Shown here: piece after piece, positions 16,686 through 25,254 of the stretch
Numbering within the stretch: the stretch's first letter is position 1
Layout of the letters: each line of letters starts with the position of its first letter
From: Tistrella mobilis KA081020-065
GTDB lineage: Bacteria; Pseudomonadota; Alphaproteobacteria; Tistrellales; Tistrellaceae
Assembly: GCF_000264455.2 (NCBI RefSeq)
Contig: NC_017956.1
Location: 2,710,001 to 2,774,000, forward strand
Length of the DNA: 64,000 nt
Direction: 5' to 3'
Notes under the pieces: generated by a model
What the model was told of the DNA's origin: nothing
Databases searched by the model: none
The model's input: only the letters and a program-made list of their open reading frames with translations
Program-made: the position numbers and the translations under genes

Positions 16686-17714
16686 ATGCAGTACACGACC
16701 CTCGGCCAGAGCGGCCTCGTCGTCTCGCGGCTCGCCTTCGGCACCATGACCTTCACCGCCGGCAATGCCGACATGCCCTCGGTCTACAAGACCGGCACGG
16801 CCGCGGCCGAGGCGATGATCGGCCGGGCGCTCGATGCCGGCATCACCCTGTTCGACACCGCCGACGGCTATGCCGGCGGCGAGAGCGAGACCATGCTCAG
16901 CCGTGCGCTCGGGGTCGATCGCGACCGGGTCGCCATCACCACCAAGGTCGGTTTCCGCAACGGTCCGGCCCTCGATCGTCAGGGCCTGTCGCGCCGCCAT
17001 ATCCTGCGGTCGATCGATGAAAGCCTCACCCGCCTCGGCACCGACCGGGTAGAGCTCTACGTCGCCCATCGCGAAGACCCGCACACGCCGCTGGAAGAGA
17101 CGCTGGACGCGCTCGATGCCGTGGTCCGCGCCGGCAAGGCGCTCTATCTGGGCGTCTCCAACTGGCAGCCCTGGAAGATCGCCGCGGCGCTGGAGATCCA
17201 GCGCGCCCGCGGCCTGGCTCCGTTCACCCATGCCCAGATGCACTATTCACTGCTCGGCCGCGACATCGAGCGGGATTTTCTGCCGATGGCCGCCCGCTAT
17301 GGCCTGGGTCTCACGGTCTGGAGCCCGCTCTCGGGCGGCTTCCTGACCGGCAAATATGATCGGGGCAACATGGACCGGGCCGATGGCCGGCTGTCGGGCT
17401 TCGACCTGCTGCCCTTCGACAAGGCGCGCGGCTTTGATCTGCTCGACGTGATGCGGCCGATCGCGGCGGCCCATGGGGCCAGCCTCGCACAGCTCGCCAT
17501 CGCCTGGCTGCTGGCCCGGCCGGGCGTCTCCAGCGTCATCCTGGGGGCGAGCCGCATGGACCAGCTGGACGACACCATCGCCGCCGCCGGCCTGCGCCTG
17601 TCCGCGGACGAGATCGCGGCGCTCGATACCGCCACGGCCCTCGCCCCGGTCTATCCGCACTGGTTCATCCAGGGCCTGGCCGATGCGCCGATGGCCGCCG
17701 CCCTCTCCGCCTAG
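16686..17714 (+). CDS. aldo/keto reductase
   Basis: 342-residue (beta/alpha)8 NADPH-dependent reductase. The catalytic tetrad is intact: D57 and Y62 (LFDTADGYAGG), K87 (ITTKVG) and H128 (YVAHRED). It is the YajO/Tas-like cytoplasmic class that reduces carbonyls, and the substrate is unknown. I chose ATG 16686 over 16626 because MQYTTLGQSGLVVSRL is the standard family start. The stop shares the palindrome CTAG with the stop of the convergent DUF488 gene. Confidence 0.9.
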   Translation: MQYTTLGQSGLVVSRLAFGTMTFTAGNADMPSVYKTGTAAAEAMIGRALDAGITLFDTADGYAGGESETMLSRALGVDRDRVAITTKVGFRNGPALDRQGLSRRHILRSIDESLTRLGTDRVELYVAHREDPHTPLEETLDALDAVVRAGKALYLGVSNWQPWKIAAALEIQRARGLAPFTHAQMHYSLLGRDIERDFLPMAARYGLGLTVWSPLSGGFLTGKYDRGNMDRADGRLSGFDLLPFDKARGFDLLDVMRPIAAAHGASLAQLAIAWLLARPGVSSVILGASRMDQLDDTIAAAGLRLSADEIAALDTATALAPVYPHWFIQGLADAPMAAALSA

Positions 17715-18235
17715 CCGAACAGGTCCCCGATTGCGGCAGGGGCCGGGCGACTGCGGGCCAGGCGTTCCAGCGCCGCCGCATCGGTTTCGGCGCCGCCATC
17801 GGGCGTCAGATGCACCAATTGTGCCCCCGCCGCCCTCAACAGCGGCGAGACCAGATGGAAGCGGTGGCAGTCCAGCGGGTCGCGTTCGGCGCACATCAGC
17901 GCGATGCGATGCTGGCGGGCGCCGTCGAGCAGACGGGCGATGCCGCGCGCCCGCGCCTCGGCAAGCCGCTCCGGATCGGCATCGGCCGGCGGCCGGCCGC
18001 CCAGCTCGGCCCCCAGCGGCACATGGGCGATACCGGCCGTCTTCAGCGCCGCCGCCAGCGGCCGGGCCCCGAATTGCGGATGACGCCGCGACCACGGAAC
18101 CGAGCGCAGATCGGCCACGGCCGTGATCTCCGCCGCCTGAAGCAGGGCGACGAAGCGGTCGATCGGGTGGTCGGAATGGCCGATGGTCCAGAAGACCGGC
18201 CGGGCCACGCCAGTGTCATCGGTGGGCGTCTCCAT
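17711..18235 (-). CDS. DUF488 family protein
   Basis: 174 residues. The pattern FWTIGHSDHPIDRFVALLQ, VADLRSVPWSRRHPQFG, ALMCAERDPLDCHRFHLV matches DUF488, including the cysteine/aspartate/cysteine-histidine block near the C terminus. The function is uncharacterised in bacteria. ATG 18235 (METPTDD) begins shortly before the domain. The open frame upstream is a shadow of the SMP-30 gene on the other strand. Confidence 0.85.
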   Translation of the reverse strand: METPTDDTGVARPVFWTIGHSDHPIDRFVALLQAAEITAVADLRSVPWSRRHPQFGARPLAAALKTAGIAHVPLGAELGGRPPADADPERLAEARARGIARLLDGARQHRIALMCAERDPLDCHRFHLVSPLLRAAGAQLVHLTPDGGAETDAAALERLARSRPAPAAIGDLFG

Positions 18236-18367
18236 CGGGCCATCATGATCCGCCCGGCCCACGGCTGCAATTCCGCAGGCCGGCCATCGGACAGACCGGC
18301 CGCGCGGCGCGGTGCGGATCGCGCTAGGCTTCGCAAAACACGCGAAGAACACCCAGGAGGATCGCCC

Positions 18368-19294
18368 ATGTCCGAGACACCCCCCGTCACCCTGCTCGCC
18401 GAAGGTCTGGCCTTCCCCGAGGGCCCGGTCGCCATGCCCGACGGCTCGGTGATCCTGGTCGAGATCGCCGCCGGCCGCATCACCCGGGTGATGCCCGATG
18501 GCCGCAAGCTGACCGTGGCGGAGCCCGGCGGCGGCCCCAACGGTGCCGCGATCGGCCCCGACGGCATGCTCTATATCTGCAACAATGGCGGCTTCGAATG
18601 GGCGGTCGACAAGGGCTTCACCAAACCCGCCGGCACGCCCGCCGACTGGTCGGGCGGGCGGATCGAGCGGGTCGATCCCGAGACCGGCAAGGTCGAGGTG
18701 CTCTATACCGAAAGCGATGGCCGGGGCCTGCGCGGCCCCAACGACATCGTCTTCGACGATCAGGGCGGGTTCTGGTTCACCGATCTGGGCAAGACCTTCC
18801 ACGACCGGACCGATCACGGCGCCATCCACTACGCCAGGGCCGACGGCTCGCTGATCCGCACCGCCGCCTGGCCGGTCAGCAACCCGAACGGCATCGGCCT
18901 CTCGCCCGACGGCCGCACGGTCTATGCCGCCGAGACCACCACCGGCCGGCTCTGGGCCTGGACCATTACCGGCCCGGGAGAACTGGCGCCGCAAAGCTGG
19001 CCCGAGGTCGAGCATCCGCGGCTGATGGGCCCGGCCCCCGGCTTCCGGCGCTATGACAGCCTGGCGGTGGAAGCCTCGGGCAATATCTGCGTCGCCTCGC
19101 TGCGCATCGGCGGCATCGAGGTCTATGCACCCGACGGGCCGGTGATCGATTTCGTGCCCTTCGACGACCCCTACACCACCAATATCTGTTTCGGCGGCCC
19201 CGGGCTGAAGACCGCCTATGTCACCCTGTCGGGCACCGGACGGCTGGTCAGCGTGCCCTGGCCGCGGGCGGGGCTGAAGCTTGCCTATGGTTGA
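18368..19294 (+). CDS. SMP-30/gluconolactonase-like beta-propeller protein
   Basis: 308 residues. Metal-site blocks of the SMP-30 family are visible: FPEGPVAMPDG with E18, GPNDIVFDDQGGFWFTD, NPNGIGLSPDGRTVY and a late RYDSLAVEASGNICVAS. The family hydrolyses sugar lactones or related esters with one divalent cation. AGGAGG ends 7 bases before ATG 18368. The gene is followed 57 bases later by a GNAT and a carbon-nitrogen hydrolase on the same strand. Confidence 0.85.
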   Translation: MSETPPVTLLAEGLAFPEGPVAMPDGSVILVEIAAGRITRVMPDGRKLTVAEPGGGPNGAAIGPDGMLYICNNGGFEWAVDKGFTKPAGTPADWSGGRIERVDPETGKVEVLYTESDGRGLRGPNDIVFDDQGGFWFTDLGKTFHDRTDHGAIHYARADGSLIRTAAWPVSNPNGIGLSPDGRTVYAAETTTGRLWAWTITGPGELAPQSWPEVEHPRLMGPAPGFRRYDSLAVEASGNICVASLRIGGIEVYAPDGPVIDFVPFDDPYTTNICFGGPGLKTAYVTLSGTGRLVSVPWPRAGLKLAYG

Positions 19295-19351
19295 CGGGCG
19301 GGGTGCCGCAAGGCTATCCGGAAGGAGACCTGAGTTGACGAAGGGGCCGCC

Positions 19352-19954
19352 ATGTCCGCCGCGATCCATATCGAAAGTCTGACCGGCCGGGCGCTGCACG
19401 ACCGGCTCGACGATCTGGCGGCCCTGCGCATCGCCGTGTTCCGCGACTGGCCCTATCTCTATGACGGCGACCCCGATTACGAACGCCGCTATCTCGCCAC
19501 CTATGCCGAGGCCCCGGGCAGCGTGATCGTGGCCGCGATCGAGGCGGCGACCGGCCGGGTGGTCGGCGCCGCCACCGGCCTGCCGATGTGCCACGAGCCC
19601 GAAACCCTGGCCGGCCCCATGCGGCAGGCGGGCTACGACATCGACCGGCTGTTCTATTTCGGCGAGTCGGTCCTGCTCGCCCCCTGGCGCGGCACCGGCA
19701 TCGGCGTCGGCTTCTTCAATGCCCGGGAAGCCCATGCCCGGGCGCTGGGCAGGATGAGCCATGCCTGTTTCTGCGGCGTGGTCAGGCCCGACGACCACCC
19801 GCGCCGCCCGGCGGGCTTCGTGCCGCTCGACGGGTTCTGGCGCCGCCGGGGCTATGAACCCGTGGCCGGCGCGGTGGGGGAAATCTCGTGGCGCGACCTG
19901 GGCGAGGCCGGAGAGACGGCCAAGCCCATGCAGTTCTGGGCGCGCGCGCTTTGA
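19352..19954 (+). CDS. GNAT family N-acetyltransferase
   Basis: 200 residues. ALRIAVFRDWPYLYDGDPDY is the N-terminal block, and WRGTGIGVGFFNAREAHARAL is the acetyl-CoA-binding motif A. The late block PAGFVPLDGFWRRRGYEP is also seen in the GNAT half of known GNAT/carbon-nitrogen-hydrolase fusions. The stop overlaps the TTG start of the following hydrolase, so the products may work together. The substrate is unknown. Confidence 0.85.
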   Translation: MSAAIHIESLTGRALHDRLDDLAALRIAVFRDWPYLYDGDPDYERRYLATYAEAPGSVIVAAIEAATGRVVGAATGLPMCHEPETLAGPMRQAGYDIDRLFYFGESVLLAPWRGTGIGVGFFNAREAHARALGRMSHACFCGVVRPDDHPRRPAGFVPLDGFWRRRGYEPVAGAVGEISWRDLGEAGETAKPMQFWARAL

Positions 19955-20880
19955 CCGGCATCACCGCACGTCCCGCCCGCGGCCGCAGCGCCCCGGCCCC
20001 CGGCCCCGACCGGATCACCGTCGCCGCGGCCGCCTGGCCGGTCGCACGGCCGGACAGCCTTCAGGCGCTGGAAGCGCGTCTCGACCAATGGCTCGGCGAG
20101 GCCGTGGCCGGCGGCGCCGAGCTGGCGGTTTTCCCTGAATATGGCGGCATCGAGGCGGGGGTGCTCTCGCCCCGCTGGCGACCCGGCGACCTTGCGGCGG
20201 ATATCGATGCCGCCTCGGACATGGCCGGGATCTGGCTCGATCTGCACCGGCGGCTTGCCCGCCACCACCGCATTCATCTGCTGACCGGCAGCCTGCCGGT
20301 TCGCGATCCGGTCCATGGCCTGCCGGTCAACCGCTGCTGGCTGGTGGCCCCCGATGGCAGTGCGGCGCATCAGGACAAGCGGATGATGACCCGGTTCGAA
20401 CGGGAAAGCTGGGGGATCGGCCCGGGCGATGCCCGGCGGGTCTTCGACACCGCCCTCGGCACCATCGGCATCGCCATCTGCTATGATGCGGAATTCCCGC
20501 TCGAAGTACGCGACATGGTCGCAGCCGGCGCCGAAATCCTGCTGGTGCCGAGCTGCACCGACAGCGCCGCCGGCTATCACCGGGTGCGGGTCGCAGCCCG
20601 GGCACGAGCGCTGGAAGGCCAGTGCTTCGTGATGCAGTCCCCCACCGTCGGGGTGGCCGACTGGTCGGAAGCGGTGGATGTGAACCGGGGGGCGGCGGGC
20701 ATCTTCGCGCCGCCCGATCGTGGCCTGCCCGATGACGGGGTGGTGGCGCAGGGCGGGCTCGACCAGCCGGGCTGGACCATCGCCACGCTCGATCTCGGCG
20801 CACTCAGGCGGGTGCGGGCCGACGGACAGGTGCTGCCGCTCCGCCATTGGGACGAGCAGGCATCCGCCGGCCGGGCATGA
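19951..20880 (+). CDS. carbon-nitrogen hydrolase (nitrilase superfamily)
   Basis: 309 residues if started at TTG 19951, which overlaps the GNAT stop (TTGA). The frame has no ATG or GTG until well inside the domain apart from an antisense-unlike region before 19951. The Glu-Lys-Cys triad is visible: E63 (FPEYGG), K143 (HQDKRMMTRFE) and C177 (ICYDAEFP). Family members hydrolyse amides or transfer acyl groups. The GNAT-then-hydrolase order is the same as in single-chain fusion proteins of this family. Confidence 0.85.
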   Translation: MTGITARPARGRSAPAPGPDRITVAAAAWPVARPDSLQALEARLDQWLGEAVAGGAELAVFPEYGGIEAGVLSPRWRPGDLAADIDAASDMAGIWLDLHRRLARHHRIHLLTGSLPVRDPVHGLPVNRCWLVAPDGSAAHQDKRMMTRFERESWGIGPGDARRVFDTALGTIGIAICYDAEFPLEVRDMVAAGAEILLVPSCTDSAAGYHRVRVAARARALEGQCFVMQSPTVGVADWSEAVDVNRGAAGIFAPPDRGLPDDGVVAQGGLDQPGWTIATLDLGALRRVRADGQVLPLRHWDEQASAGRA

Positions 20881-20881
20881 T

Positions 20882-21169
20882 CTAGTCTGCTTCCGCCTCG
20901 ATCCGCGCAACCACCGGGCTGGCGCGAAGCGCCTCCACCAATTCAGCCGTGCAGGCAACCGGCACCATGCCAAAGGCGGTGGGCGGCCCGATCCAGACCA
21001 GATGATCGGCCAGGCCGAGCCGCTCGGCCTCTGCCTGCAGGCCGCGGGCGCGGCGGGCGGTATCGGCGGCGGCGGCAGCGAGCCCTCGTCCGGTCGACGG
21101 GGTTTCCGTCGCCGCCAGGGTGATCAGATAGCGTCGGGTTCCGGCCGGCTTGGGCGGCGGCATGGGCAT
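20882..21169 (-). CDS. small hypothetical protein
   Basis: 95 residues beginning MPMPPPKPAGTRRYLITLAA and ending CTAELVEALRASPVVARIEA. The alternating hydrophobic pattern (LVWIGPPTAFGMVPVACTAEL and the C-terminal strand) resembles a small alpha/beta fold like inhibitor_I9 or a short peptidase propeptide, but I do not recognise a family. An alternative ATG is at 21163. The ribosome site is weak (GAGG). It ends 2 bases from the end of the convergent hydrolase gene. Confidence 0.5.
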   Translation of the reverse strand: MPMPPPKPAGTRRYLITLAATETPSTGRGLAAAAADTARRARGLQAEAERLGLADHLVWIGPPTAFGMVPVACTAELVEALRASPVVARIEAEAD

Positions 21170-21335
21170 GGGTCCTCGGGAGGGTCTTGGTCCGCAGGGA
21201 GGGCGGCAGGCTGGGCTGCCGCGGACCAGCATATGGCATCTTCCGCGTCCGGGGGTAAGACCATGTCGGTGACATCGCGCCGTCACCGCGCGTTTGGCAC
21301 CGCGAGTTTGGCGCAGCGAGATCGGCGCGGCGGGG

Positions 21336-21683
21336 TCAGGGCCGGCTCCGGAACACCGCCCGGCTGTGCTCGAACAGATGGCGGATGGCGTGCAGCGCCG
21401 CCGCCCGGGCGGCGGTATCGGCCGTCGCCAGCGGCTCGGCCGCGGCCAGTTCGGCGGCCAGCGCCCTCGCCCCCAGATTGGCGGCGGAGCCCTTGAAGCC
21501 ATGGGCCGCGCGCCGCCAGGCCTCGCCGCCCGCACCGAGGGCCGCCTCCAGCGCCGCCAGATACTCCAGCGCCCCGGCTTCGAACAGGCCGAAGACCTCG
21601 TCTTCGAGATCCCGGTCGCCGAGGGTATAGGATCTGAGCTGGTCGAGGTCGAAGATCTCCACCGGCATCTCCTTCACCGGCAT
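21336..21683 (-). CDS. stand-alone Hpt phosphotransfer protein
   Basis: 115 residues forming a four-helix Hpt domain. The phosphorylated histidine is H61 in AAHGFKGSAANLGA, followed by LAAELAAAEPLA. Such proteins carry phosphate between hybrid kinases and response regulators. No kinase or receiver gene is nearby in the window, so the partners are unknown. It lies 18 bases downstream of the DUF192 gene on the same strand. Confidence 0.85.
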   Translation of the reverse strand: MPVKEMPVEIFDLDQLRSYTLGDRDLEDEVFGLFEAGALEYLAALEAALGAGGEAWRRAAHGFKGSAANLGARALAAELAAAEPLATADTAARAAALHAIRHLFEHSRAVFRSRP

Positions 21684-21701
21684 TCTTTCCGGGCGTGGCG
21701 C

Positions 21702-22253
21702 TCAGTCGAGCGGGAATTCCGCATGCACCACCGTGTCGCCGGGGCGGATGCCGAGCAGCCGGGCGGTGCCGGCATTCAGCTCCAGCACCGCACGTGCGGC
21801 ATGCTTGGAGCCGATCGGCGTGTCGGTCAGCGGCACGGTATCGGCCGCGATGTCGACCACCACGCCCTCGGCATCCAGGAACAGCATATCGAGCGGCACA
21901 TAGGTGTTGCGCATCCACATGGTCGGCTGGCTGTCCTCGGGGAAGACGAACAGCATGCCGCGATCGGCGTCGAGATCGGAGCGGAACATCAGCCCCATGG
22001 TCCGCGCCTCGTGCGAGCGGGCGACCTCCACCCGGAACATGCGCGCCTTGCCGCCCTCGGCCGGCCGGATCGCCAGCGGCTCCAGCGGCTGTTCCGGCAG
22101 GGCCTGGGCCTGGATCACCGCGCTCGGCCATGATCTCGCCGCCACCGCCGGCCAGGCCCAGGCGCAGTTGGCGGCCAGCATCATGGTTGCGATCAACAGA
22201 CAAAGCGATGCCCGGTAGCCTCTGCGGCACCGGTTCAGGACCTGGTCCAGCAT
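21702..22253 (-). CDS. DUF192 family exported protein
   Basis: 183 residues from ATG 22253. An N-terminal arginine-rich segment is followed by a hydrophobic LCLLIATMMLAANCAWAW, a signal peptide or anchor. The DUF192 core is clear: VEVARSHEARTMGLMFRS, GMLFVFPEDSQPTMWMRNTY, PLDMLFLDAEGVVVDIA and RAVLELNAG. The family function is not known. GAGGAACGC precedes the chosen ATG. Confidence 0.85.
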   Translation of the reverse strand: MLDQVLNRCRRGYRASLCLLIATMMLAANCAWAWPAVAARSWPSAVIQAQALPEQPLEPLAIRPAEGGKARMFRVEVARSHEARTMGLMFRSDLDADRGMLFVFPEDSQPTMWMRNTYVPLDMLFLDAEGVVVDIAADTVPLTDTPIGSKHAARAVLELNAGTARLLGIRPGDTVVHAEFPLD

Positions 22254-22536
22254 GCGCGTTCCTCGTCGGGGGCTCACGCGGCCGTTACCGTCGTCTGCCT
22301 TCCCGGGCATGCACCAGACATACCTCTGAAAGGCGGTCGTCGCGTCGGCCGTCGCGGCTTGGTGCGGTCGGGGGACGTGGCGGAGCCTGCACCACGACTA
22401 CCCTCCCGGCGGGATGGCCCGAACGGCAAGACGGCCCGGGTGCGTCTTCGGTCATACTCCTGCCCGGGCCTGCGCGCAACCGGAACGCTCAGGCCCTGCG
22501 AAAACACGCGCCTTACGCAAGGGATGCCATGGGATC
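22254..22536. other. intergenic region upstream of the thiamine operon
   Basis: Roughly 280 bases between the divergent DUF192 and thiamine-transporter transcripts. I see no convincing coding potential; short open frames here are arginine- and proline-rich and lack ribosome sites. The DUF192 promoter must lie here but is not obvious. Confidence 0.5.
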
Positions 22537-22565
22537 TTGCACCCTGGATACCGCCGGTGCATAGT
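22537..22565 (+). promoter_or_regulatory. promoter of the thiamine ABC operon
   Basis: TTGCAC (22537-22542), 17-base spacer, CATAGT (22560-22565). The predicted start near 22572 falls just before the P1 stem of the TPP riboswitch. Confidence 0.55.
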
Positions 22566-22573
22566 TCGGCCTT

Positions 22574-22667
22574 CACTTGGGGGGAGCCGCGGTGCGGCGG
22601 CTGAGAGGTTCCCGGTTCGGAACGACCCCTGAACCTGATCCGGTTCGCACCGGCGGAGGAACAAGTG
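22574..22667 (+). promoter_or_regulatory. TPP riboswitch (THI element)
   Basis: P1 is closed by CACTTG (22574-22579) and CAAGTG (22662-22667). Inside are the conserved GGCTGAGAGG (22598-22607) and CCCTGAACCTGATCCGG (22626-22642) blocks, then CGGCGGAGGAAC. This is the thiamine pyrophosphate aptamer. It should lower expression of the transporter genes that follow when TPP is high. The purine-rich GGAGGA that could serve as ribosome site is itself part of the aptamer (22655-22660). Confidence 0.95.
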
Positions 22668-22675
22668 CGCATGCC

Positions 22676-23464
22676 ATGCCCGACGACATCCGTCCCCTCA
22701 TCCATCCGTTGACCGCAGAGCCCGCGGCCCGGATGCAGGCGCCTGCCCTGCACCTTGCCGATGTCACCATCCGTCCGGGCGGGCGGCTGGTGACCAACGG
22801 GCTCGACCTTGATATCGCCGCCGGCCGCATCACCGCGCTGCTCGGCGCCAGCGGTTCGGGCAAGACCACGCTGCTGCGCCTGATCGCGGGCCTCGATGTC
22901 GCGGGGCTGGAACGCGGCCGGGTCACCGCCTCCGACGGCCAGCCGCTCGACGGCCGGATCGCCTGGATGGCCCAGCAGGACCTGCTGATGCCCTGGGCCC
23001 GGGTCATCGACAACGTCACGCTGGGCGACCGGCTGCGTGGCCGGAAAGCCGACCGCGCCCGGGCGCTGGATCTGCTCGACCGGCTGGGTCTGGCCGGCAC
23101 CTCGGCGCTGCGCCCGGCGGCCCTGTCGGGCGGCATGCGCCAGCGCGTCGCCCTGGCCCGCACGCTGATGGAAGACCGGCCGGTGGTGCTGATGGACGAG
23201 CCCTTCGGCGCGCTCGATGCCGTCACCCGCCACGGGCTGCAGGATCTGGCCTGCCGCATGCTGCGCGGCCGCACCGTGCTGCTGGTGACCCATGATCCGC
23301 TGGAAGCGCTGCGCATGGGCGACGAGATCGTGGTGCTGACCGGCAACCCGGCCCGGCCGATGGCGGTCGCGGCCCCACCCGGCCCGGTGCCGCGCCCGGT
23401 GGATGCCGCCGATCTGGGCGACCGGCTGGCCCGGCTGATGGCTGTGCTGGAGGTGCGCGCATGA
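22676..23464 (+). CDS. thiZ: ABC transporter ATPase, thiamine-precursor importer
   Basis: 262 residues. Walker A GASGSGKTT (57-65), Q-loop QQDLLMPWA, signature LSGGMRQR and Walker B VVLMDEP are intact. As first gene behind a TPP riboswitch, with a NMT1-like binding protein in the operon, it is best called ThiZ, the ATPase of a hydroxymethylpyrimidine-type precursor importer. ATG 22676 is the only plausible start before the domain, although an in-frame ATG at 22733 (MQAPALHL) also fits. Its stop overlaps the permease start by 4 bases. Confidence 0.85.
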   Translation: MPDDIRPLIHPLTAEPAARMQAPALHLADVTIRPGGRLVTNGLDLDIAAGRITALLGASGSGKTTLLRLIAGLDVAGLERGRVTASDGQPLDGRIAWMAQQDLLMPWARVIDNVTLGDRLRGRKADRARALDLLDRLGLAGTSALRPAALSGGMRQRVALARTLMEDRPVVLMDEPFGALDAVTRHGLQDLACRMLRGRTVLLVTHDPLEALRMGDEIVVLTGNPARPMAVAAPPGPVPRPVDAADLGDRLARLMAVLEVRA

Positions 23465-24240
23465 CCGGACAGGCTTCGGGCGCATGGTGGCGCGGGCTGG
23501 TCGCGGTGGCGGGGCTGATCGCCGTCTGGTGGGCGGCCGTGCTCGCGACCGGGCTGCCGCCCTTCCTGCTGCCCGCCCCCGATCAGGTGGCGCAGGCGAT
23601 CTGGACCAACCGGGCGCTGCTGGCCGATCATGCCGCGGTCACCGCGCTTGAAATCGCGCTCGGGCTCGGGGCCGGCACGGCCGTCGGCGTCACCTCGGCG
23701 CTGGCGATCGCCGGCGCGCCCAGGCTCGGCCGCTGGATGATGCCGGTGATGGTGGGCGCCCAGGCCCTGCCGGTCTTTGCGCTGGCGCCGCTGCTGACCC
23801 TCTGGTTCGGCTATGGCTATGCGCCCAAGATCGTGATGGCGGCGCTGATCATCTTCTTCCCCGTCGCCGTCGCCTTCCTGGACGGCCTCAGGCGGACCGA
23901 ACCCGGCTGGCTCGACATGGCGCGGGTGATGGGCGCCTCGCGGCGGCGCAGCCTGCTGCTGATCCGCCTGCCCGCCGCGCTGCCGGCCCTCGCCTCTGGG
24001 CTCAGGGTCGCGGCCGCGGTGGCGCCGATCGGGGCCGTAGTCGGCGAATGGGTCGGCTCGTCCGCCGGCCTCGGCTACCTGATGCTTCACGCCAACGGCC
24101 GGATGAAGACCGACCAGATGTTCGCGGCCCTCGCCGTGCTGGTCGTCCTGACCCTGGTTCTCTATCTCGTGGTCGACCGGGCGCTGCGCGCCGCCATGCC
24201 CTGGCAGGCGGATGCGCTCGACGGCGGCTCGCGAGGCTGA
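23461..24240 (+). CDS. thiX: ABC transporter permease, thiamine-precursor importer
   Basis: 259 residues with about six membrane segments and a BPD_transp-type EAA loop (RTEPGWLDMARVMGASRRR, then LPAALPALASGLRVA). It belongs to the SsuC/TauC/ThiX permease group. It overlaps the ATPase gene by 4 bases and precedes the binding-protein gene by 42 bases. The assignment to thiamine precursors rests on the riboswitch and the ThiY-like partner. Confidence 0.85.
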   Translation: MTGQASGAWWRGLVAVAGLIAVWWAAVLATGLPPFLLPAPDQVAQAIWTNRALLADHAAVTALEIALGLGAGTAVGVTSALAIAGAPRLGRWMMPVMVGAQALPVFALAPLLTLWFGYGYAPKIVMAALIIFFPVAVAFLDGLRRTEPGWLDMARVMGASRRRSLLLIRLPAALPALASGLRVAAAVAPIGAVVGEWVGSSAGLGYLMLHANGRMKTDQMFAALAVLVVLTLVLYLVVDRALRAAMPWQADALDGGSRG

Positions 24241-24282
24241 CACCCCACCCGACAGATAAACCCCTCCCGGAGGAGATGCCCC

Positions 24283-25254
24283 ATGACGCAGCGTGTTGCC
24301 ACGCGGCGCAGCATGCGCCGTCTGCTGGCCGCCACCCTGGTTGCCGCCACCGCCCTGGCGGCCCCGGCTGCCCAGGCGGCCGAAAAGCTGACCCTGCTGC
24401 TCGACTGGTATGTGAACCCCGACCACGCCCCCCTGCTGGTCGCTCAGGAGAAGGGCTATTTCGCCGAGGAAGGGCTGGAGGTGGAGATGATCGCCCCGGC
24501 CGATCCGTCGGACCCGCCCAAGCTGGTCGCCGCCGGCCGGGCCGATCTCGCCATCACCTATCAGCCGCAGCTGATCGCCATGGTGCATGAAGGTCTGCCG
24601 CTGAAGCGGGTCTCGACCCTGGTCGCCACCCCGCTCAACAGCATCATCACGCTGGCCGACGGCCCGGTGAAGACGCTCGCCGATCTGAAGGGCCGCAGGA
24701 TCGGCTATTCGGTCGCGGGCTTCGAAGACGCGCTGCTCGGCCGCATGCTGGCCAGCGCCGGGCTCACCATCGACGACGTCACGCTGATCAACGTCAACTT
24801 CGCCCTCGCCCCCTCGGTGATGTCGGGGCAGGTGGATGCGGTGATCGGTGCCTATCGCAATGTCGAGCTGGTGCAGATGGCGCTGGAAGGCCGCCCCGGC
24901 CGCGCCTTCCTGGTGGAAGAGCACGGCGTGCCGCCCTATGACGAGCTGGTCGTCGCCGCCCGCGCCGACAAGGCGGCCGATCCGCGCTTCGCCGCCTTCA
25001 ACCGCGCGCTGGAAAAGGGCGTGCAGTTCCTGATCAACCACCCTGATCAGTCCTGGGAGCTGTACATCAAGGGCCGGCCCGAGATCGCGGACGAAGGCAA
25101 CCGGAAGTCGCTGGAGGCGACGCTGCCGCGCTTCGCCCACAGCCCGGCGGCCCTCGATTACGGCCGCTGGCGCAATTTCGCCGCCTTCATGCACGAGGCC
25201 GGGTTGATCGACACCCCGAAGCCGGTCGAAGACTATGCGCAGGCCTGGCGCTGA
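24283..25254 (+). CDS. thiY: periplasmic binding protein, NMT1/THI5-like
   Basis: 323 residues with a twin-arginine-like but Sec-type signal (MTQRVATRRSMRRLLAATLV to QAAEKL). The mature N terminus LTLLLDWYVNPDHAPLLVAQ and GYFAEEGLEVEMIAPADPSD match ThiY/THI5-like proteins that bind pyrimidine precursors such as formylaminopyrimidine or HMP. GGAGGAGATGCCCC is a good ribosome site. The stop codon falls in a triplicated 17-bp repeat. Confidence 0.9.
   Translation: MTQRVATRRSMRRLLAATLVAATALAAPAAQAAEKLTLLLDWYVNPDHAPLLVAQEKGYFAEEGLEVEMIAPADPSDPPKLVAAGRADLAITYQPQLIAMVHEGLPLKRVSTLVATPLNSIITLADGPVKTLADLKGRRIGYSVAGFEDALLGRMLASAGLTIDDVTLINVNFALAPSVMSGQVDAVIGAYRNVELVQMALEGRPGRAFLVEEHGVPPYDELVVAARADKAADPRFAAFNRALEKGVQFLINHPDQSWELYIKGRPEIADEGNRKSLEATLPRFAHSPAALDYGRWRNFAAFMHEAGLIDTPKPVEDYAQAWR

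Noticed and set aside
17711-19798. A 695-codon reverse frame ending with the DUF488 gene
   Set aside because: Only the last 174 codons (from 18235) match DUF488; the remainder is antisense to SMP-30 and GNAT genes.
22285-22479. A 64-codon reverse frame between the DUF192 gene and the riboswitch
   Set aside because: No ribosome site, arginine/proline-rich composition, no recognisable pattern.
22671-22712. A 13-codon frame starting at ATG 22671 just after the riboswitch
   Set aside because: No conserved-looking peptide; its position relative to GGAGGA is interesting and is reported under the riboswitch, but a leader peptide is not supported.
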